This document shows, one piece after another, positions 25,301 to 40,300 of a stretch of DNA of 64,000 nt; position 1 is the stretch's first letter; each line of letters begins with the position of its first letter. The translations under genes were made by a program, and so were the position numbers. The DNA comes from Endomychus coccineus. Lineage: Eukaryota > Arthropoda > Insecta > Coleoptera > Endomychidae. The notes under the pieces were generated by a model. The model ran no database searches, was not told where the DNA came from, and saw only the letters and a program-made list of their open reading frames with translations. The DNA lies in the NCBI GenBank assembly GCA_958510875.1, contig OY294068.1:175305411-175369410 (forward strand). The letters are read 5' to 3'.

Positions 25301-28300
25301 TCTGTTTGGATTGACCTACGAGGAACGCGACGTCGAACAATTGGGCGTTTGCTAACGTATTGGCTTCGTCATTTAAGAACATTCTAGTAAAGTCTTTGGC
25401 TATTTGATCGTAATCTTCAAACTGATCACGAACACTATCTAATAAGGGTGAGGAGGGCCTCATGTGACCTATTGGCCGCCAAGAACCTGCAAAAAATTGA
25501 AACACTATAGCATAATAATCTCAATCAATCATCAGGGATATTCAAACAATTTCAAAATTGTAAAATTAAACCTTACTATGTTGATATCACTTTTATTTCT
25601 AACTTCCTTCAGACGATATTCAAATACAATTAAAATACCTTCAACTATAAATATACTTATCGGTAGGTAGCTTACTGATGAACTTAGAGGATTGGCTCTA
25701 TGGGTTTTTATTATACTTGGATTCGGTTACTGCACTAGTACTTTTGAAAAATTTTATAGTTTCTCATTGATATCACTTTTATTTGTAACTTCCGTTCCTC
25801 GAGTTTCACTGTTATTACGACTCAAATTTTGGGTAGAAATGAGAAAGGACATAGTAATTGAAAAAAGGTGACAAACATCCAGAAGTTTTGGTAGATTGAC
25901 CTGCATTGACTGTATATATTGGAATACAGTACATACATTTAGACTCATCAAAATGTAGCTACATATAAATAGAACTCAAGGAATGGAACCCATGAACGAC
26001 TATGAATCAATCGCCTGCCTTTTAGTTAGAAAATTGCACTTGCTACTCAGAATTCCTTTTGTATACCAAAAAAAACATTCCTTGAGAATTATTGAAAAAA
26101 GAAGGGACTCCTAGTAATTTTTTTTTTCGACGAGAAATTGATATACATTACGTTGGAGAATATTCATTACCTCTTCTATAAGGCTTGGGTATCTGACCAG
26201 TTTCAGCGTGGTTCTGCAAATTTGCAACAATGTCCTCCAACATTTGGGAACGCGTTCGTTCTTGCATCCTCGCGAATTTGGGGGCGGAATAACTTGCTCT
26301 TTCTCCATTAACGATCTTGGTGAGAAGCCACTCTCGAAACATGGGACCTTTGTCGAAAACGCTCTGTTCCCATAGATAGGGCTTGTAGGCGCCTACTTCA
26401 TCTCTGGTCACAACAGATACTTCGTAACGGGTGGGTTTTCTTTTAATCCTCGGGGACGTTCGAACTGAAACATTTTGTAATGATAAGTTGATCATCGGTA
26501 AAAATTAATTATGATACGAAAACCATATATTTCGTACAGTAAATATGTGGAAAATAAACAAAAACCAAATAGCGGTAGTAACGCTATTGAAATGTTGTTG
26601 GCAGGTAATATTTGAGAACCTATGGAAAAGGGGGTCTGGAATAGAAACATCGGTAACTGTGTAGCGTGAAAGTTTCTTTCCCACAATAAATACCGCTATA
26701 GAAACCAGAAGAATCAGTTTCAGTTCGTGCCTCAAGCTTTCCCTGAAGATGCCCCCTGTAATGGTTGGCGAAACGTGGGTATCAAGTCGTGCTATTGTGA
26801 CGCGGAATCCATCCGGAAGCCCAGAATTTTCAATGATAATTGGGATTATTAAAAATTTCAGTATTGGTAAGGTTCTAATCAAAAATTATTCTAATTGAAG
26901 TGAAAATCAAGACATTCATCAAAAATCAACAAATTCGATTGTTTCTCCATTAGGTATCCTCTTGAGAACTGTAAGTTTATTAACCCGAAATAAACTAAAA
27001 TATGCACCTGAATACTGAAATGCACCTCAAATTATTAATTGAGAAATGAGCTATAATTTTACGTAGTCTAATTTCATCCCATCCTTGACAATTTTCTATT
27101 CTGTGTTTTGTTACGTTTTTCAATTCGACTTTGCATTCACTAGATGACAATCAATTCTTATCGACCTACATACACGAACAAGTGTATTTCATCCGAGCTT
27201 GGTTAAAATTTACTTATAAAGCGAGTATCATTTGCATTGGCTATTTAATATCCTTCCTTCACCTGCTACGTTATGTGTCAAATATCAAGTTTCATATTGA
27301 GAACAGAATTTTACTAAGACTTCGAAGCGTCATTTACCCATGAAACCAATCTCGGTAGGTGTACTTTAGAAAAACCTTATCAGCACGAAGTTTTCTAAGA
27401 GGTCAGAGGTCGTGTTCTACTCAATTCGGTAAATCCACAGCAGAGATTCAAGTTTATGAAGTTAATATTTGTTGAGCTCAATTCTTTGCGTTAAATCCAA
27501 CGAATTTCTTACCCAGTATAAAAGTGTGTAGAAAGTGACTTTTAATGCAGGCAGGGGAGAAAGAGGTATTGTCTGCCTCAAGGAACACCACGCAAACAAT
27601 GTCATTGCCTATGTGTCTTTTCCTTTGTAGCTTCTGCGGGTCATGCCTTTCGTAAGGCAACAACGTGCTTACGTGGAACATAATCTCGATGTTTCTCCAG
27701 TTGGTATACACCGAATACAATCCTGTAACATAAAATATTAAATTTAGTTACTGTTCACTTTGCTTATGAGCAAATAACAGCGGACGATATGCCTGTTTTA
27801 AATATGAATGCCATACTTTCATTTACTTCGTTCCGATGTGCCTAATAAAGTAACATATTTACCTAAATTAGAAGAAGCTTATTTCTCTAATACAATCGGT
27901 TGGATGCAGGGTTGGCAGATTCAAACCAGCAACGTTTTTTTTGAGAAAAAAAAACCTTTTTTTTTTAATTTTGTAGATTCCTTCAATTGTATTATAATTT
28001 CACTAGTAGGGTCTTATACAGTGACATTCTTTAATGCCTTCTTTCCCGCTTGAAGTTGTGTTACGAAAAAGCGATAGATTTCTACATCAATTTCATGATG
28101 ATCATTCAAAACAATTGACAAATCATATAGAAAATCTAACTTCAAGCCGGAAAGAAGGCATCAACGAATGTTACTGTACCTACACTGTACAGCGTCTCTG
28201 TTTACCAGTGGTACCCAATAATCAGTAGGTGGCGCTGGGGGTCACCAGTTCTAGGGGATTTCCCTGTCAGCTGTCACTGCTGTCAGTGAGAATTGCATTG

Positions 28301-31300
28301 TACTTGCAAATCAAATTACTGTAGCTTAAGGTGTTTGACTGTTTATAGAAACGTTTCTTGAATTTATTTGGATTGGAACAATTCTAAATAGAAAAGACTT
28401 TTTGATACTCCTTGTAATCCTCCAAATGGGTTTAAACCTAAAAAATTGTTTTTTGATTTTTTTCTCAAAAAAGCCAGGTTTTTTCCAACCCTGGTTGGAT
28501 GCATCCCTTTCACCAATTCGACAATAAATTTCATTTCCTGTATTACTGAGAAGTGAGATGAAAGTGATCAAACATTAATAGTAAAATAAATTAACATGAA
28601 TGAGCAACTGTATAAATATGAATATTCCAATATCTTATAATAATAAGAGTAGGTACTAAAGATAATTAACATTATAAAAGTGTAGTAAGTAGGAGAAACG
28701 GATATTACCGACTAAAAAATACTTGAGTTGCTGCCGCGGATGTCGAGTTGAATTATGAGCCAGTTGAGTCCATCACATACGTAAGTTGAGTAAAAGCGTA
28801 CCTAAGCTTGCACAACTGGCAATTCCAGGCAAGCACGTCATTTGTAAGTTCATTTTTGGATGCAATAACATTAACTGAACCATGCTTGAATATATATCAT
28901 CTCAACCGGCAGTTCTGGGTTAGTAGGTTATTGGTGAGCTTATTCTTGGATGCAATAACAATAACGGAATACATAGGAGAACATATGTTATCTCCGAGCA
29001 ACAATTCTAGATTTGTAGGTTATTTGGTGGCTTTATTTTTGGATGCAACAGCTGAATACATAAGAGAACATGATATTATTTCCAAGCGAGAATTCTAAGT
29101 TGATAGGTTATTTATAAGTTCATTGCTAGGTGAATTTTAGAGCAGTTTACTGAATTAACATTATCTCCTGGCTAGATCTTTTATAATAATTGGTTCCTTC
29201 AGCTGAAATATCAACATTTTCATAATCGAACTGACGATTATAATCAAAACAATGTTTAGCAAGAGCGATGGAATTTCATATATTTGTTTTTAGTGCTATA
29301 CACTATACGTTCTTTTCTCTAAATATTGTAAAACGATCATTGCAATCTGAACAATTTAATGTATATATTATATATCATATTAGTTTCTTCACGTTTAGGT
29401 ATTAACGATTTTAGATTTACCTGTCAAGTCATGAACTGTATCCAATCCGCCCTTATATCTGTCGAAACCTTTCAAACGCACCTTCTCACCAAGGATTTGG
29501 AGAAATTCTTCGAAAAGTAGAGAGTTATCATTATTGTCTAGAATCTCTTCTTCAGTGTATTGACCTTCATTGACGTATATTACTCCAACTTTGAGTTCTG
29601 ACTTTATAAAAACCTAAAAAAAAAACAAACAGAACATTTAGTTAATTACTACTGAAAGGTGTGGAGCCTGCAGAAAACCAGCTTTTGCATCCCTCAAGCA
29701 TTATTATTTTGGCGAAGCAGAGCCACTTCCGGAGGGAATTATGGAAGCCAGCGTCAGCGACATTCTGGGCTTCTGGTTTGCCACAAACCTGCTACAATAG
29801 TATAGTCTACTGATCACGTGACGCACAATGGGCCTAATACGGCGGTGTACGTGCTTCAAAGGTTCACATCTGATGATGCATATGTTGAGCTGTACAAACT
29901 TATTGAACTAACAGAAAACCAAATTTCAGAAATAATTCAAATACACGGCTATTAGATTGATTGATCAGATTGGTTTTTATGATCATCAATCCTGATACTA
30001 TAAATAATGAACAGTCACCATTATCCACTAAAAATGCTTTTACAGTACTGAGGACCTTTCAGCTACCAAGTAGCCATCATCACAGGAAACAAAATTAGAA
30101 ATGAAAATTTCCCTGCAAGAATACTATTTGAGGTTAATAATTCAAACAATAAGTTACCCTCAACTGAAGATAAATCTGAATTAAATGAATTTCGCCTCGA
30201 TATTTGTTCGTACTGTGTTTTGAAAGTGATAAGCTTTCTTGAGAAATGGTGTGATCTGTATTTAAAATATATTCGGCTAATGCTGATGTTTCACCATTAC
30301 TTTTCTTTATATGGCCAAACTGTTCTTTATATCTAGATATTATTCCTTCTAGTTTGACTCACATAGCATTTTGAACACGACTCAATCGATTTTGTAAATT
30401 CCGGATTTGTCGAATTCGGGAACTTTATCAAAGATTGTTGCTTAAACGATTTTTTTACTCTAGTATGTAATATACAATTTGGGTATCTTCTAGGATATCA
30501 TTGATTAGTATCTGTTTTCAATTTCAATTATAATGCTAATGTAATTTTAAAATTAAGAAATAATGAATTTAAATAATTCAATTATTTTTATTTTAATCAG
30601 ATATTTATCCTACATGTATTATATAATATTTATTAATATATTGAATGCTATTAAACGGAATGGCAATTTTCACAAAAGCTTATTGATAAAATTCGCTTGG
30701 AAAAGAAACATCGTGGAGTAACAATTGAAGTGAATTCGATATATTGTAGTATATACATTTTTGTGAAAATTTTCAATTCTTTTAATTATGTTCAATAATA
30801 TGGTAATTACTAATTCTGAAAAATGTCGTTCATATAAACAACGATGGAAGCAGAAGTGATAGTGTACCCACTGCCACTGAACTTCATGTCGTTTGAGATC
30901 AGCTGGAATCATTGCATGCGAAAGCCTTCCCTTAAATGGTATAAAAAATTCAATAAACAAAAGTTGTTATTATTTTATGTTTGTTTTCAACTCCCTCCGA
31001 TGGTCGCAAAAGTCACAAAATCAGTAAATTTTTTAATAGGTTTGTTGAAAATTTCCATCTAGAATTATCCTGAGATTATGTGTTGAGATATTCAGGTCAA
31101 GTTTGCTCAAGCGTTATTACGAATAAGTTGGGAAAAGCTGACCCGTTTAATTTTCCTGAAAGAAAATTTACTTTAGCTAATGCATATTTATTTTAAGGAT
31201 GGTTCATTTGTTATGGATTCAATAAATCATGCAAAACTGTTGAATTATTATATAGATAGCTTGAATTCGATTACATTAGCTATGCAACGATAGCTTTTTA

Positions 31301-34300
31301 ATTATTCAATATTCCATTCTTCGCATCACTCCCCATTTCTCACAACGCTCGAGAGTAATTTTGTTTTCTGCTTTATTGGATTGTGAATAGTGTAAATCCC
31401 AATATAGCTAATAACGGGGTTATCATTGAATACGACTGGCACATAATATATTGAAGCCAGGAATATCTACAATCACACAATAGACAATAGACGTATCGAA
31501 AGAGGCATATAATACCAAAATAAGATCAAAACTTATTCAATGACCAAATGGTTCCCGTTTATTTTGGACCTCCGCCAAGGCAATTATAAGAAATTTCACT
31601 TTCAACAGAACCAAAGATGTTGGCACACTGGCCATTACAACTTGAGAGAAAGCCAACATTTTTGCTGAAATATTTTCGGAGATATTCGCGAAAACAGAAG
31701 AAATCAATTTTCGTTTTTATTTTTATACGACTTTATTAGTGGGTTTGTATAGAACATAGAGTTGCAAAACAGTTAATTTGACTTCTTTCCACATCTGTTT
31801 CTAATCATTTGCAATATATTTCATGTTCCTACATGTGAGGGAAGTTAGTGATCTGTGTATCACAGGTGATTTTGATATTATTATCAACATTTGTGTTTCT
31901 TACTTATCTTAATTTCAACGCCAAGGTGATATTCTTGTACGTTCTGCTATTCTAAGCAATACCTAGTTATTTAACCATTGCTAGAAACTCTAGTTCAGCT
32001 GATTCTATTAGTAATAGTTGAAACAAGAGAATAACATTCGTGATCGATAATCTTTTTAATTCATCGCCTTTATAACGTCTTTTATTACCGGGATATCAAA
32101 AATTATCTTGGTCAATGGTGGTTGTGGAATCTGAAACGTGTGTCTTACTTTACGTTTGAAATAATTATGTCACTGTCACACTGACATCATCAATAACCTA
32201 CAAATTTCATAAGGATGCGCGTCAACTTGTGCATCGAACAAACCGGGGATCATTTCCAACAATTACTCTAATTTAGTTTTTCTTGTTACTGAAACCGTTA
32301 TTTCATAATTTGTAGTTCATTATTTTTTTACAACTGGAATAAGTCGGTATTAAATTTGTAGGTTATTGATGATGTCAGTGTGACAGTGACATAATTATTT
32401 CAAACGTAAAGTAAGACACACGTTTTAGATTCCACAACCACCCTTGACCAAGATAATTTTTGATATCCCGGTAGAACGATGTCCATTTTTTTAAATACTT
32501 TGACTACCCGGAAGCGAAACCCATAATGTTCGAAGAACATCGTTTGAGCCAGCAGTGAAATGTGGGGAGAGGAGATAAGCGTTCGTTTTTGTTTAGAGGT
32601 TATAGGCATAGGGAAAACCTCACTAGGTAAAGAGTTCCACAACTTCGCTGTTCGATAAGAAAATGAAGTCTGGTAGGAAAAAGTTCTGCAGGTTTTGAGT
32701 TTGATGTTTGACAGTGAAGTTGTGACTAGTTTGAGCTCGTCAAGTTCGCCTATCTGGAATCTCTCGTGGTGTAACAACAGACGAGATTTCTGATCAACAC
32801 CGACCATGGAAATATCTATAGAAATAGGAGAAATCTCTCACCTTTCTACGATGTTCTAGAGAGGTCAATAAACTCGTAAGTGTGACATCATCAATCAAAT
32901 GAATAGCACTTTCTGGATGGAATCTTGGAGCTTCAGTGTATGTTTGGGAGCCGAACTCCAAACATTTGAACAGTATTCCAGGACAGGTAGAATATGTGCT
33001 TTGTATATTATGAGGAGCTGCTGGGATGTAAAGTAGGTCTTGGCACGGAACAGAAAACCAAGTTCTTGTGAAGCCGTTTTCGCAATGGACCTCACATGAT
33101 CGTCTCATGAGAGGGTGCTGTTGGTGGTGATGGTGTTATGGAAGACTTCATAGGAATAGTTGTACCTGACATTATCATATTGGGGATTATGGGATCCGAC
33201 TTTCTGGGGAAGACGCAAGCTGGTATTTGGGTTGCATTAAACTCTACTAGATTATCAGATCCCCATTTCAAAATCTTTGCCAGATTTTCATTAATTGCTT
33301 CAATCTGTTCCTGTCTCGCTCCTCTGGCTTCAATGGATGGTATAGGGGCTGTAGATGAGAAAGCGGTATGATGTGTACGATATAATTAACCAGTTTCCTA
33401 ATTTTGTTTGAACGTCTATTAAAGAAGAATTTTTTTATTTATCTGATGAAGAATGAAACCGACCGCGTTTTTCTCAGAAGAATTTGAAATGTAATGCAAA
33501 AGTTTTATACTGAATGGAACTGTTGACATTTCAAGAGTTCAAAAAGTAACAAATAAGATATCGTAGTTTCTAGAAAAGCGGAAACTAAATATATAGTTTA
33601 ACTGTTAGTGAAGTTACGGAGTTACGAATCCTTCAACGATTACAACGAATTTCTTTCAGAAAGCATTTATTACCGGAGGTTATAAATCTCTTTTATCCAT
33701 TCGACTTGTTTATTTTTGATGCCATTGTTCTCTAGCGGTACGAGAAAACTCTGTGTGGATATAATTTGTTATTACTCTAACAAAGACAGAGAGTATGAAC
33801 ATACCAATGTAAATATAAAATATAGGTATTAGTATTTGTATTTCGAAGAAGATTCGTCAATGATGGTTGATGTGAGTACATTATACTTCTTAAAAAATGG
33901 TTTAAGTCAAAGTAACAAGAAACTTTCTGATCACTGGTTCGAAATGTTTGTTAGAAACCACTTGGGAGTTTTTGGCATTACTTTGTCTTTGAAGACAAGT
34001 AAAACGCTATCAACTGTTTAGAGCAGGGGTCTCCAAACATTCCAGCCTTAGGGCCATACTGTTTACTCCAGTAAGTTCTAAGGACCAAAACCGTTTTAAT
34101 TTTCCTGCCATTATCTATAATTTCTAGACTAGTCGCCGAGTAAGCGCCCTGAGCGAGCATACGCTTGCTAAATTCACTAGTTCAACTATTATTATGTACT
34201 GACTGTACTTTATTGTTACGACCGCGACACTTGACGACACTTGCTGGTCACACGCGAAAATAGGTAGTGGAAGTACACTTTATCGCTAACAAATAGCGCT

Positions 34301-37300
34301 AGTAGTACTTTCGAAAACGCTGTAACAATTAAACATACTACTGGTGGAGGAAAAATATGTGTGGTAAAAATAAAGGAGTGGTTGCTCTTGTGTCAAAGGC
34401 TGTAGAAAATTATGTTGGTTCAAAACCATTAGTCTTACATTGTATCATGCATCAACAGTCCTTGTGCGGGAAATGTTTCGATATGTCTGAAGTTCTAAAA
34501 CCAGTCATATCAGTTGTTAATTCCATCAGATCCACTGGGCTGAATCACCGACAATTCCGCGAGTTTATTGAAGAGATTGGAGAAAATGACTTACCATATC
34601 ATATTGCCGTACGCTGGCTTAGTTACGGTCCTTCGGTGCTTTTTTGAACTTCTAGGAGTGATCGACATTTTTTTGAATGAAGGCATCGCTCTCTTACCGA
34701 ATTACAAAATAGCGAATGGCTGTGGAAGTTAGCATTATATGACGATTTGACAAAACATATGAACGAACTGATTTTGAAATTGCAAGGAAAAAACCAACTT
34801 CTCCCTGATTTATACACTAATATCAAATCGTTCTGGCAGAAAACGATACTGTTCCAAACACAATGACGTCAAAAATGTTTCACACATTTTAAAACAAGTA
34901 AAATATTCAGCCACACTATTGAGATTGAGTTTCAAGTCAATTTTTCAATCGAAGCTTTGAGTGCTTTGAAGATAAATTTTGATACTTGTTTCTCAGACTT
35001 TGATGTCATTGCAAATGAAATTCAGATTTTTCAAAATCCTTTCGATATTGACATTGAAACCATAGTCCCGGACCTTCAGATGGGAATCATTGATTTACAG
35101 AGCAGTGGTATAATTAAGAACAAATATCAAAACTCATCTTTTAAGAAATTTTATAAGAGTCTTCCACTGGTACAATTTGATAATTTGCATAAATTTGCTC
35201 GTGAGCTGTTTTCTGTTTTTGGTACTACTTACTTGTGTGAGTAAACATTCTTCAAAATGAAGTACGCAAAGACAGATCTAAGTTAACCGACGAGCATCTT
35301 TCTTTTTTAATAATTGGTACAAATAAAATTGGTCCACAACTACAAACTATTGTCAGTGGAAAATCACAATTACATAAATCTCATCAGTATTTTCTATGTT
35401 ATAATGTGTTCATATGTTATAATGTTTATAATGTTAGGGGGCTTCATTTCAATTATTTGTTAGTTATTATGCTTAAGTTAAATTTTCTATTATACTTGTC
35501 ATTAAGCTTTACCTAGCAAGTAAATAAAACCGAGTTATTATCATTCTGTGTCTTTTTATTCAACTTATCACAACAACAATAACAACAATAAGCTATTAGC
35601 TGTCGCTGGCCGGATTGATGACACTGGTGGGCCTTAGTTTGGAGACCCCTGCCCTAGAGGATTGAAACCAAATTGTTAAGTTGAAACTTTTCTCCACCTC
35701 GTAGTGCCGGAAATTCTTGATTGAGGATTCTTTCTTATTATTTTGGTTAAAGCAGTTGGCGCTCAGGGTAATCCGATCAATCAAGAATCTAAGGACACGT
35801 ATCACTACGAGCCTTGAGTGTAAAATATCCTAGTGAGCTAGTTCGGATCATTAGACACAATAGATCTCTTCAAAACCTTACAACATACATATAACAGCTT
35901 TTATACCTTTGGTGTACAAAGTTACAATCCAGAATGAAGTTCAAATGGTTCTACATCTATTTTCAATTCTTCAACTTTGGTGTCTCCCCTAGCAAATATA
36001 GCACATCCACCATTGGGGAAGGTAGATCACCAAAAATGCGTCTTATGCTGCTAACGAATACTTCAAATTGCAAGCGATCACTTAGAGACTTTGAGCATTC
36101 GGGTGTACAATTCTATTAATGCAGTTTTGTTGTAGTGAATTACAGTTTTATTTACTGCTACGGTCACTTGATCCACCTCGTAGTGCCGAAAATTTTTGAT
36201 TGAGGATTCTTTCTTACTATTTTGGTTAAAGCAGTTGGCGCTCAGCGTAATCCGATCAATCAAGAATCTAAGGACACGTATCACTACGAGCCCTGAGTGT
36301 AAAATATACTAGTGAACTAGTTCGGATCATTAGACACGAAACATCTCTCCAAAACCTTACAACATACAAATAACAGCTTTTATACCTTTGGTGTACAATT
36401 TTACAATCCAGAATGAAGTTCAACTGGTTCTACATTTACTTTCAATTCTTCAACTTTGGTGTCTCCCCTAGCAAATATAGCACATCCACCATTGGGGAAG
36501 ATAGATCACCAAAAATGCGTCTTATGCTGCTAACGAATACCAAGCGTTCACTTAGATACTCCGGACATTTAGGTGTACAATTCTATTAATGCAGTTTTGT
36601 TGTAGTAAATTACGGTTTAATTTACTGCTACGGTCACTTGATCCACGATAACATTTTAACTTTTATGTTTTTTATTTCTCTGGAAGAAGTATGTATCTAC
36701 TATCGTTCCTGGAAGCCAAAAATCAATAGATTTGGAAGTAGATTCAGGTCTTTTTGGTATCTCAATCTTAAATTGTGCAATTTTTGTTGTTTCAAACACG
36801 GATTTTAGTTTTGTGCACTCATATTTGTCTTGCACTACTTTAGTTAAGCATGTGGATATGCTTTCTTTAGTAGTATCCTCGTGCAAGTTTGATTGAAATA
36901 TTGAAATGCACTTTTTCACAATCTTTAGACTTTTAAGAGCATTGTTTAAGTTGCTATTTCCTACGCATGTAGTTATTTAATCTTCTTGTGCCTTTTAGCA
37001 TCTGATTTATTTTTCGACACCTTCCATTCTTTAACTTATTCGTGCTCGTAATTCCGATTGTGTTAGAGGATATTCTTTGTTCAGTGCACCATAGTAAGTA
37101 GGAATAATGTTGTTGTGAGATATTTGGTTGGGGTACATTGCTACTTCTACTGGTTTTGGAAGCCACTGATGTGCTTCAATTTGAATTATTGTTATTATGA
37201 ATGTTGCCATCTGGTATTATCTGATTTGTTTTGTCAATCTCACTCTGATGTAGGCTGATATTGCTGTAATTGGCATTACTCATTTGTGACTTTACCGCTG

Positions 37301-40300
37301 ATGTATTTAATTTGGATATGGGCGCAGTTTCAGTACTTGCCACGAGCCTATAATGGGCTACTTTTAGCATAGTATACATTATTTGAGTTCTATCGAAAAT
37401 TAAATATCCATATTTGGAATCCTCCCAGCTTCACAAATAACCATTGTGAAAGTTTTCTGTTCGTTCCATATTATGGAACGAATATAAAAGGATATACGGA
37501 AATATGTGTGTTTCCTATGATTGTTTATTTGTGGCTGAAAGCATATCGAGTATACACGGGAAGCTCCCGCTTAAAAAGTAATTTAGCTCCCAGGGGTGCA
37601 TTAAACGTACATAAATTTGCTACCAGAGGAACCTCTTCCAATTAAAATTTCGAATCTTGACTTTGCTAACCTTTTAAACACCATTCCCTGTTTACATTTC
37701 ATATATATATATTCTATTCAACGAATTTGCAAAATTAATTTCACGAAACGGCTCTGACATGCAGGTATTCCAAGCCAGTACAAGGGAAATAACGAGAAAT
37801 ATAATATGCTACGGAGAAGTTTCCAACTTCATTTCCTTCGCATTTATGAAACTCGGGAATGGGGTGAATCTGAAACAACCTACCATAAAAGTATTAAGCA
37901 TATCACCATTTATCAAACTTTAATGTCATCGTTTTTGCACTTTTTTCACGTTTCCAGTAATTTAGAACTTGCAATAAAGCATATTACAAGGGAAAACTCA
38001 TTTACCCTACGAAATTTCATCATGAATGGCAAGTGAAAATTAAATTATTTCGTGTTAGAAGACAGACTGTTTCGCTCTTCCGTGAGCAAATCAGTGAATG
38101 CTTATGAGAAGAGCGGAAACAGCTGTCTGGAACTAATAGACATGTTTGCACTGTTTAACCTGGAGAACACTTTGTCTATTGTATGAATTACGAAAATCTA
38201 CTAAAGGACTATTAGTATTGAAACATGTCGAATTTAACACCATTCCTTCCCTCACCATCCTTTTGTTATGAAAATTTTTCGCTGTCCGACACTTATGGGG
38301 GCTGAATGTATGATTGTATTCATAGGGGACATGAATTCCCAAGTGTTTGGAGAGCACTGGACAGGTGCTTAAGGCTTGCTTTTTAGGAGTAGGTTAGATG
38401 CGCCGCGTGGAACGTAAAACGTCCAGCGCATCGTGCCGAACACTTCGAGTCGAATAGTTTTCCTACAAAGTACAATGCGTAGTGCGCTAGCGTTTAACAT
38501 CGAATGTAATTTGCCGACTGGGTTCGGAGGATTCTATTGCGTCCTACGTCGAGTATATAATATCCATTGAGCAATTCTAATATATGCGTCTAGTGTCATG
38601 AAAGTGTAATGGTTTGGTTTCTTCTCAAATTTTTTCGTTTTATTTGACATTATTAAATTTGTAAAATATGACAACTAGCTTTACCGGTGACGCGGTAAAT
38701 TAAATGATTGCTAATCATTGTTCGAAAAACATGATCATTCGATAGATAAATGAACATATTACTCTGTTTTCTTGCATTTAGCATAAGCTTTAAGAAAGAA
38801 GTCATCTTCGTCATCGATCAAAAGTTTAACCATTAGTACAGCTATTAGCTTCCTTTTCTTCTGCTCCCAGGCGATTCATGATAGTACTTATTTTTCTTGC
38901 ACTTGCCAAAAAAGTATAAAAACTTGGTATCATATTTTTTTTGCCAGCAGCTTACGTAGACTTAACTGTTTTGTAGGAAAATAGAAATGGACTCCGAAAT
39001 TATGGTTTTCCGTCCTACGAAACGGATTAGTTCTGCGTCGCTAGGATAACCCGCCTTAAGTCCGTGCGCTGCCCTCTCGTCATCGACTTCGCATGTCCTA
39101 CATAGCGGGTCATTGACTAGACCCATAGTGTTTCCTTAGTTGGTAGTGTAAGTAATCGCAGGTTCTTCCAAGATAGTCTTAAGTAATATTCGGCTGTTTT
39201 TGCACAAGGGTTTCATTCATCTTTACTTGAGCACATTGAGGGTATTATCTCCGAGGATGGCGTTGAGGCTTTTCCGAGATGTGGTGATTATTGATCCATC
39301 CTCGGGATTTCCCTTGGCGGATTCTTCGCGAGCCAGCTAGTCCGCGTACAGTTACCTTCTGTTATGTCGTGTCCTTTTACCCAACGTGGTTCATGTTGTA
39401 AGCCTTTGCTGCTTTGCTTAGGCGATTGTGGCTTTCTAATACTAGTTTGAATGTCTTCACCGTTGATTTTGCGGTTCACGATGCAGTTGTCTGCAGACGA
39501 CAAATATATTTTTAATCAAGATATCAATGAAATATCGAACCGTCAAATCCAAAGTAAATACCAAGAAAAATTATTAAATAAACTACTCACCTGATCCAAT
39601 TTCAGCAATTCTTCAGGAGTGTCGGGAAGTTGGCCTAGAGTCAAGGGGGGATTTATATTCACTTCTTTACCCAACGATCTCACTACCTCTTCGCGGTTGT
39701 AACGATCAGCAAAAACACAACTCGCAGGTATTAAACCGTGTACTGTGTAACTAATGGCTCGCACGAGTATTCTGAAAAAGATAGAGAATAATGTAAATGA
39801 TGATACATGTAAAGTGGTATCTTGAATTGTAAGCTTCCGCTGATAGACAGGTTCGTCTTTAAAATATATGGCTCAGAAAGATCTGGAGCCCAGTTATTCA
39901 TTTATTCATATTCTGCAAATATTGTAACATATTTGCCGCAATTTAAAAGGTGGATAATAATAGCATTAAAAGGCTTATTCATTCATTTAATAAACTGTTC
40001 ACTTCATTTAGTCATTCTGTAATAATACAATTGAGACGTTCCATAAATAGGTATACGTTATAAACAGTAAAATTATTCGACTTGAAATATATATTACGCA
40101 GGTTACACAGAATCTTTTCACGAGGAACATGCTTATCAGATGGCAGATCTGTCTAGACGGTGCTCCACTCTGCTGTTGGATTTATAGAGCAGCAACTGAA
40201 GTGGAAGGAGGCACATGGTATCCTGGGAGAGCTAATAGGGTGGATTATGAACACCCTTGAAGGTAGACGCTCCATGACGTGGTAAGGTTGTACTCTGAAA

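Noticed and set aside
26505..26882. 125-codon hydrophobic frame on the - strand between two Rap-GAP exons
   Set aside because: No family motif, no fitting splice sites, and the flanking exons already join in phase without it.
30670..31062. Overlapping open frames on both strands in the 30.7-31.1 kb region
   Set aside because: Neither matches a known protein and no acceptor/donor pair fits the host gene phases; left as intron.
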